A stretch of DNA of 25,602 nucleotides, taken from IMG/VR virus record IMGVR_UViG_3300037245_000782, positions 1-25,602 of that record. One strand, 5' to 3'. The DNA is from a virus. The translations under genes and the position numbers were made by a program. A model generated the notes under the pieces. It did no database searches and was not told the DNA's origin. It saw only the letters and a list, made by a program, of their open reading frames with translations. Shown piece by piece: positions 22,030 to 25,602 of this stretch. Positions within the stretch are counted from its first letter, which is position 1, and each line of letters starts with the position of its first letter.

Positions 22030-22644
22030 ATGAAAGAGTCAAAACTAGTAAAAAGTCAGTCTAAAAAGTTGCCCGCTATTAGATACACTGAAAACGGGTC
22101 AGTTTACAATCTGATTATATCATTGCGATATGATGACAATTGCGGTAATGGTCATAATTCGTTCGCTATTACTGCCGATATACGTTCAGGTACTCGATTA
22201 GAGGCTTGCGGTTGCTGTCATGACGATATAATCAAACATGCCCCTGAATACGCTCATCTTATTAAATGGCATTTATGTAGTTCTGACGGCCCTATGTATT
22301 ATGTCGCTAATACTGTTTACAATGCAGATCAACATGGTCCCACTAAATGTCATATTAAATTCAATGACGAAAAAAACGGACTAACACAGTCTAGCCTTAA
22401 GTATTGCCAGATTAAAGAAGGTCAGGCAATAGTCGATTCTCACCCCGATCTATATTCTATGGAGATAGACTTATCTACTGCTAAAGAAGCCAACTATGAC
22501 CATGCCCGTTCAAATGCCATATGGCCCGAAGCTACTGATGAAATGCTGGCTAGTCCTGACCTAAAGGACGCCCTAGATGCTCGCCTACCCTCCTTGCTGG
22601 CTGATTTTGCCGCTACAATGGAATCGCTAGGCTTTACCTATTAG
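22030..22644 (+). CDS. Conserved hypothetical phage protein, 204 aa
   Basis: The largest gene of the rightward operon. The middle resembles a protein I know from several phages: GNGHNSFAITADIRSGTRLE, then ACGCCHDDIIKHAPEYAHLI, KWHLCSSDGPMYYVANTVYN. The C-G-C-C-H-D-D and W-H-L residues are in the same places and could bind metal. A two-helix C-terminus ends ADFAATMESLGFTY. Function is unknown in the family. GGAG lies about ten bases before the ATG. Confidence 0.82.
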   Translation: MKESKLVKSQSKKLPAIRYTENGSVYNLIISLRYDDNCGNGHNSFAITADIRSGTRLEACGCCHDDIIKHAPEYAHLIKWHLCSSDGPMYYVANTVYNADQHGPTKCHIKFNDEKNGLTQSSLKYCQIKEGQAIVDSHPDLYSMEIDLSTAKEANYDHARSNAIWPEATDEMLASPDLKDALDARLPSLLADFAATMESLGFTY

Positions 22645-22650
22645 ATCGAA

Positions 22651-22682
22651 ACGCCTTCGGGCGTCTACCGTTTGTTGCGGTA
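22651..22682 (+). promoter_or_regulatory. Tandem hairpins (one with UUCG loop) before the 67-aa gene
   Basis: ACGCC-TTCG-GGCGT (22651-22664) is a perfect five-pair stem with the stable UUCG loop. TACCG-TTTGTTG-CGGTA (22666-22682) follows at once. Then come AT-rich DNA and the ATATTAAC box (22697-22704). There is no T-run, so termination is unlikely; message protection or processing is more plausible. Confidence 0.6.
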
Positions 22683-22725
22683 CTGATGAGATCATTATAT
22701 TAACCCCTTTTAAGGAGTATTAACG

Positions 22726-22929
22726 ATGAAAAACCCAAAGATAGAATTTGAAGACACTGGCGAAGTCAAGTTATATGTCCGGTCAATGGGTAAAATGCTG
22801 CGAATTACTGCCGCTTTCACTGATACCGATAAAACAAATGATTATCTGGCTAAACATGACGATCAAGGTGTTGTTGCCGAAATTGAAAGCACTATCTTAA
22901 TTGCTAACCTTTACGACAAAGGAATTTAG
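22726..22929 (+). CDS. Small protein of unknown function, 67 aa
   Basis: AAGGAG lies ten bases before the ATG. The product is predicted to be beta-rich at the start (EFEDTGEVKLYVRSMGKMLR, then ITAAFTDTDK), with a helix and strand after it (NDYLAKHDDQGVVAEI). It is acidic overall, with no cysteine. The next gene starts after a three-base gap, so the pair is translated together. Function unknown. Confidence 0.7.
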   Translation: MKNPKIEFEDTGEVKLYVRSMGKMLRITAAFTDTDKTNDYLAKHDDQGVVAEIESTILIANLYDKGI

Positions 22930-22932
22930 ACG

Positions 22933-23187
22933 ATGAGTTACTCACAGGCTATGAGATGGCATAAGAAGCACCCCAGAGGCGGCAAGGCTCAATATATGGG
23001 CTTTGATACCTCATCGGCCCCTATATTCCAGACAGAAGCGGAGATCAGAGAGTTTCACCGCACTAAATACCTTAGCTATCACTATAAGAACAAAACCAAT
23101 AAAGATATAGTGCAGTCAGAAGACGCCTATGTTAAAACGTCCCAAGAATGTTACCAAAGAGATTTAATCAAATGGAATAATCGCTAA
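22933..23187 (+). CDS. Conserved hypothetical phage protein, 84 aa
   Basis: Its start, MSYSQAMRWHKKHPRGGKAQ, resembles a short protein found across several phage groups with the wording (M)(S/T)YSQA.RWHKKHPRG, so I consider it real and conserved. The rest is polar (TEAEIREFHRTKYLSYHYKN) and rich in Lys/Tyr/His. AAAGGA precedes the ATG, and the gene follows its neighbour after three bases. Function is unknown; the basic N-terminus suggests nucleic-acid binding, but this is only a guess. Confidence 0.75.
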   Translation: MSYSQAMRWHKKHPRGGKAQYMGFDTSSAPIFQTEAEIREFHRTKYLSYHYKNKTNKDIVQSEDAYVKTSQECYQRDLIKWNNR

Positions 23188-23193
23188 CCCTCT

Positions 23194-23238
23194 CCCCTCT
23201 CACCGTGTCGGCGTGTGGCATTCAATTGCAATGAGGGG
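23194..23238 (+). repeat. Long-range inverted repeat in the gap after the 84-aa gene
   Basis: CCCCTC (23194-23199) pairs with GAGGGG (23233-23238), enclosing a GC-rich stretch and a small CATT/AATG stem. The GGATTAAC box (23237-23244) overlaps its end, 28 bases before the next start. Confidence 0.5.
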
Positions 23239-23264
23239 ATTAACCTATTATAAAGAAAGGATTT

Positions 23265-23573
23265 ATGAACATGTACACATCAACCATAATTGAATCAGTA
23301 ATAGACTGCGGGCTTAAAAGCCTGTGTGACGAGGATATTAAAAACATCGAAAAAGACTTAAGAGGTGCTTTTGTCTTTGCTTTGCAAGACCAACAGTTTA
23401 TAACCCTATTTGAGACCCTTCTAAAGAAAGCTCGAACTCACATTGCCAAGACTGACCCCCAATGCGGTCAACCTCACACACCAGCAACTCACCTTGACGA
23501 CCGTATAGCACTTGCCTTACATAACCTTAAGAAGGCTAAAGAACAAAGGTATGACTTAATGCTGAAGATTTAA
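23265..23573 (+). CDS. Helical protein of unknown function, 102 aa
   Basis: Two nearby starts are possible: ATG at 23265 (GGA three bases upstream) and ATG at 23271 (GGA nine bases upstream, better spacing). The product is helical and charged: a short first helix, then FVFALQDQQFITLFETLLKK (35-54), a polar loop with DPQCGQPHTPATH, and a Lys-rich last helix. No family is recognised. It sits in the rightward small-gene operon. Confidence 0.7.
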   Translation: MNMYTSTIIESVIDCGLKSLCDEDIKNIEKDLRGAFVFALQDQQFITLFETLLKKARTHIAKTDPQCGQPHTPATHLDDRIALALHNLKKAKEQRYDLMLKI

Positions 23574-23591
23574 ACCAGAAAGGGCGTTATC

Positions 23592-23657
23592 ATGATTGAT
23601 TTCTTTTTCCCCTTAACCGTGTTAATGTTTTATCGTATTGTAAGGAGATGCTTGTGA
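23592..23657 (+). CDS. Possible 21-aa hydrophobic microprotein
   Basis: ATG at 23592 with AAAGGG about eight bases upstream. The product is MIDFFFPLTVLMFYRIVRRCL, given here as residues 1-20 MIDFFFPLTVLMFYRIVRRC plus L. A hydrophobic half and basic C-terminus resemble a small membrane peptide. Its TGA overlaps the GTG start of the next frame (GTGA). The frame is short and could be chance; overlap and ribosome site are the only support. Confidence 0.4.
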   Translation: MIDFFFPLTVLMFYRIVRRCL

Positions 23658-23737
23658 AAACTATTGTCGGATTACTATTAACCCTTATATTGCTGGCTTG
23701 GCTGGCAGAACAGGAACAAAATGAGCAAGAAAGATAA
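23654..23737 (+). CDS. Probable 27-aa single-span membrane peptide
   Basis: GTG at 23654 with AAGGAG seven bases upstream. The product begins with MKTIVGLLLTLILLAWLAEQ and ends in a Glu/Gln/Arg tail. The first 18 residues form one membrane span. It overlaps the helix-turn-helix gene by 17 bases. Such small spans occur in phage holin-like or membrane-modulating peptides. The near-perfect ribosome site makes it more convincing than its length suggests. Function is unknown. Confidence 0.55.
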   Translation: MKTIVGLLLTLILLAWLAEQEQNEQER

Positions 23738-23915
23738 TCGCTATGTCAATGTTAAACAGGTTGCCGAGATGTTCGGCTGTTGCGTCCGTAAAGTCCATTA
23801 CATGCAAGCTGCCGGAGAACTGCCAAATACCTGTCATTTCCCTGGCGTTGGCTTTACAAGGTGGAAAAGGAAAGAGATCGAGCAGTTTATTGAAGATGGC
23901 TTTAATGCAGAATAG
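23721..23915 (+). CDS. AlpA/MerR-like helix-turn-helix protein, 64 aa
   Basis: A compact winged helix-turn-helix of the excisionase/AlpA type: YVNVKQVAEMFGCCVRKVHY (8-27), where VKQVAEMFG-x-x-VRKVH is helix 1-turn-recognition helix. The wing MQAAGELPNTCHFPGVGFTRW and the last helix KRKEIEQFIEDG follow. The order 'LP...GFTRWKRKEIEQFI' is characteristic of the family. It probably regulates transcription or acts as a recombination directionality factor. No integrase is present here, so regulation of this operon or the divergent promoter is the more likely role. It is the last rightward gene, followed by a terminator. Confidence 0.8.
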   Translation: MSKKDNRYVNVKQVAEMFGCCVRKVHYMQAAGELPNTCHFPGVGFTRWKRKEIEQFIEDGFNAE

Positions 23916-23936
23916 TTATGGACTTGTAAGAGAACT

Positions 23937-23973
23937 AACAGCCGCTTGGTGTATCCTGGCGGCTGTTTTTGTT
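23937..23973 (+). terminator. Intrinsic terminator between convergent operons
   Basis: AACAGCCGC (23937-23945) and GCGGCTGTT (23959-23967) form a perfect nine-pair stem with a 13-base loop, followed by TTTTTGTTT. It ends the rightward small-gene operon. The leftward beta-helix gene ends at 23973, just beside it, so leftward transcripts pass the same stem, though with a poorer T-run. Confidence 0.85.
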
Positions 23974-25481
23974 TAACCTAGTAAGCCACTAAGCGGCATT
24001 ACTCCACCACCTGCCCCGCCGCCTGCCTCGGCACATAAGGCTCCTATTGTATCACCTGTGCCGCCTACTCCTGCATCGTTAAGTATTGAGCTTTCCCCAG
24101 GCCTTAAGAATCCTGTTTCTCCTGGTGTCTCGCTTACAAAACCGGGGTCGCCTGAGATGTCGTTTTGGCTTGGTATTGTGCCTGTTAGGTCTGTTGCTGC
24201 TGTGCCGTTGCCGTCAAAGTGGTTGAAATCGAGATAAATACAGACATTCGGCGTGTCGTGCTGGAACTCTATTCCGTAGTCTACATTATCAACAAAAGAG
24301 TTGTTGTGTATAATATAACCGTTGTCACCTGTGTCATTACTAAGCTTAATTCCCGAACCAGTCCCATTGCCGTTACTGAAAAATGTATTGTTTGCGACAA
24401 TTATACGCCCTGTAGTGTTAGAACCAAACAACATCCCATTTTCTAGGTTGTTATAAACTCTGGTATTTTTCAATATGCCTGTTGCGTTGTTGATCTCCCA
24501 CGCATTGCCTCCACAGTCATGAATTGAACCACCCTCAACTAAGAAAGAGCCTCTATTGCCTGACGAGTGATTAATTCCATTAGACCCGGCTGTTATGCCA
24601 TTGCCTGCGTGATGATTATTACAGTTCATAAAGAACCACGTAAAGACCACCGACCCCCTTACATTTATATTATGGCGAGTAGCATTGTGGATTTCGCAGT
24701 TCTCAAATACGTGGTAAACTGAATTATCGTCAGCACTGAATATCACATCAGTCGCACTGTCTCCACCGTCAAGGTCGAAACCGTACCATTGAGTATAGGT
24801 GCTAGCTGTAAAGAACTGTAATATGGCCGTTATTGCCGATGCTGTGTCTATTGTAACTGCACCATCTGACCTGATAAAACTGCTGTCACAGCTTATAGTC
24901 CTGACTTTTGTAGTCGTTGACCCTGATATATTGTTTATGTTGATGGTATCTGTTAAAGTGAGGGCGTCCACGGCATGAGCGTATATATCGAGATTGTTTA
25001 TTGCATTTCCATCTGTCGCACCACAATCACTGCTTATATTATCAAGTGAGTCTTGCAGGTGGACTGTGGTGTCTAAGACGTTCCCTATCCCTCCGATAGA
25101 ATAACTGATATTTTCATCAAGCGTAATGCCTGAAATCTGCCCGTTAAGTGAATCTGGTTCTATGGTTATGTCAACATTAGTCTGCACATTGACTATCTTA
25201 TAGTAACCCGGAAAATTCAAAGCAGGGCTGTTAACGAAACAATACATGTCTATCAAAATACCAGTTGTGTCAGATATAGCAAGCGTTGGAAAGCTTATAT
25301 TTCCATTCAGTACCGTAGAATCTGTGTTATCTGAGCTTATATAATCGCCGTCTGTACCGTAAAAAAGCGTTGCATCTCCCGCTGCATCCCATAAAGACTT
25401 AAGGAATACACCCGGAAAATCGAAATTCGCAGCAGAAAAGTCATTGACACTGCCAAACATTGTAACTACTGATTCAGCCAT
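23973..25481 (-). CDS. Right-handed beta-helix protein, probable tail spike, 502 aa
   Basis: The central and C-terminal parts (about 130-460) consist of repeating turns of a parallel beta-helix, with Asn/Asp/Gly/His/Val-rich rungs: VYHVFENCEIHNATRHNINV, NHHAGNGITAGSNGINHSSG, NAWEINNATGILKNTRVYNN, TGRIIVANNTFFSNGNG, YIIHNNSFVDNVDYGIEF. The cap DPGFVSETPGETGFLRPGES with GGTGDTIGAL is typical of bacterial and phage pectate-lyase-like proteins. Residues 1-130 would attach to the virion. I use ATG 25481 because GGAGG lies six bases upstream; an ATG three bases earlier is also possible. It probably recognises or cleaves surface polysaccharide. The C-terminus ends in a glycine-rich MPLSGLLG. No catalytic Glu/Asp arrangement can be assigned by eye. 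Confidence 0.85.
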   Translation of the reverse strand: MAESVVTMFGSVNDFSAANFDFPGVFLKSLWDAAGDATLFYGTDGDYISSDNTDSTVLNGNISFPTLAISDTTGILIDMYCFVNSPALNFPGYYKIVNVQTNVDITIEPDSLNGQISGITLDENISYSIGGIGNVLDTTVHLQDSLDNISSDCGATDGNAINNLDIYAHAVDALTLTDTININNISGSTTTKVRTISCDSSFIRSDGAVTIDTASAITAILQFFTASTYTQWYGFDLDGGDSATDVIFSADDNSVYHVFENCEIHNATRHNINVRGSVVFTWFFMNCNNHHAGNGITAGSNGINHSSGNRGSFLVEGGSIHDCGGNAWEINNATGILKNTRVYNNLENGMLFGSNTTGRIIVANNTFFSNGNGTGSGIKLSNDTGDNGYIIHNNSFVDNVDYGIEFQHDTPNVCIYLDFNHFDGNGTAATDLTGTIPSQNDISGDPGFVSETPGETGFLRPGESSILNDAGVGGTGDTIGALCAEAGGGAGGGVMPLSGLLG

Positions 25482-25602
25482 CATCTACCTCCAGCCACTC
25501 CCGAAACGCCCTTTTTAGCTTCTCCTTGCCTGTTAAGTGGCTTACACCCTGTAATGTAAGGTAATCCTCCATCTGGTCAAATCTTGTGAATAGTGCCGCT
25601 TT
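25474..25602 (-). CDS. C-terminal fragment of a gene upstream of the tail spike, cut by the right edge
   Basis: An open leftward frame enters from the right edge and ends with a TGA overlapping the beta-helix start. Only 42 residues are visible: KAALFTRFDQMEDYLTLQGV, then SHLTGKEKLKRAFREWLEVD, then DG. They form one polar helical stretch. It is probably a small tail-associated or unknown virion protein. The start lies outside the window. Confidence 0.6.
   Translation of the reverse strand, partial: KAALFTRFDQMEDYLTLQGVSHLTGKEKLKRAFREWLEVDDG

Noticed and set aside
1-25602. tRNA genes, CRISPR arrays, insertion sequences, or a diversity-generating retroelement (expected by analogy to BPP-1).
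   Set aside because: No cloverleaf, repeat array, transposase or reverse transcriptase motif was seen, and the beta-helix spike lacks a C-type lectin variable region.

Overview
This window looks like part of the genome of a tailed phage with podovirus (short-tailed) architecture. The leftward strand reads, in order from right to left: terminase small subunit, terminase large subunit, portal, scaffold, major capsid protein, decoration-type protein, tail adaptor, tail nozzle, and a set of T7-like internal virion (ejection) proteins. The capsid end (portal, a Bbp19-like small protein, scaffold, coat, a Bbp16-like protein) resembles the Bordetella phage BPP-1 type. The ejection end (GNAT-like gp13 homologue, gp14-like coiled coil, a mid-size core protein, a giant polyvalent protein) is T7-like in order. 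No integrase, repressor, tRNA, rRNA, CRISPR array or host gene is visible, so lifestyle and host cannot be settled; near-consensus sigma-70 promoters suggest a bacterial host with an ordinary housekeeping sigma factor.

Layout. (1) 1-17755, leftward: virion and packaging operon with many stop/start overlaps (ATGA or TAATG). (2) 17824-20431, leftward: a cassette of small genes between terminase large subunit and terminase small subunit. It holds a DEDDh exonuclease, a tiny MGKGS protein, two Zn-knuckle or unknown proteins and two small leader genes ahead of the small terminase. Several are under 65 codons and are placed here by ribosome binding sites and overlaps. (3) 20432-20648: divergent control region with a near-perfect leftward promoter (TTGACA, 16 bp, TATAAT) overlapped by short palindromes. 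(4) 20649-23915, rightward: twelve small, mostly unrecognised genes, presumably early or host-interaction genes, ending in an AlpA/MerR-like helix-turn-helix protein. Most wide gaps here carry a hairpin followed by an ATGTTAAT-like box about 30-38 bases before the start codon. (5) 23937-23973: terminator between convergent operons. (6) 23973-25602, leftward: a right-handed beta-helix protein (probable tail spike) and the end of an upstream gene cut by the window edge.

How it fits together. The two terminase subunits and the portal package DNA into a scaffolded capsid. The adaptor and the LamG-bearing nozzle form the short tail, the internal proteins probably build the ejection channel, and the beta-helix protein probably recognises or degrades the host surface. 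The most notable features are a LamG jelly-roll spliced into the tail nozzle, a beta module spliced into the tail adaptor, the repeated hairpin-plus-box leaders of the small-gene operon, and stable RNA hairpins bracketing the capsid genes.
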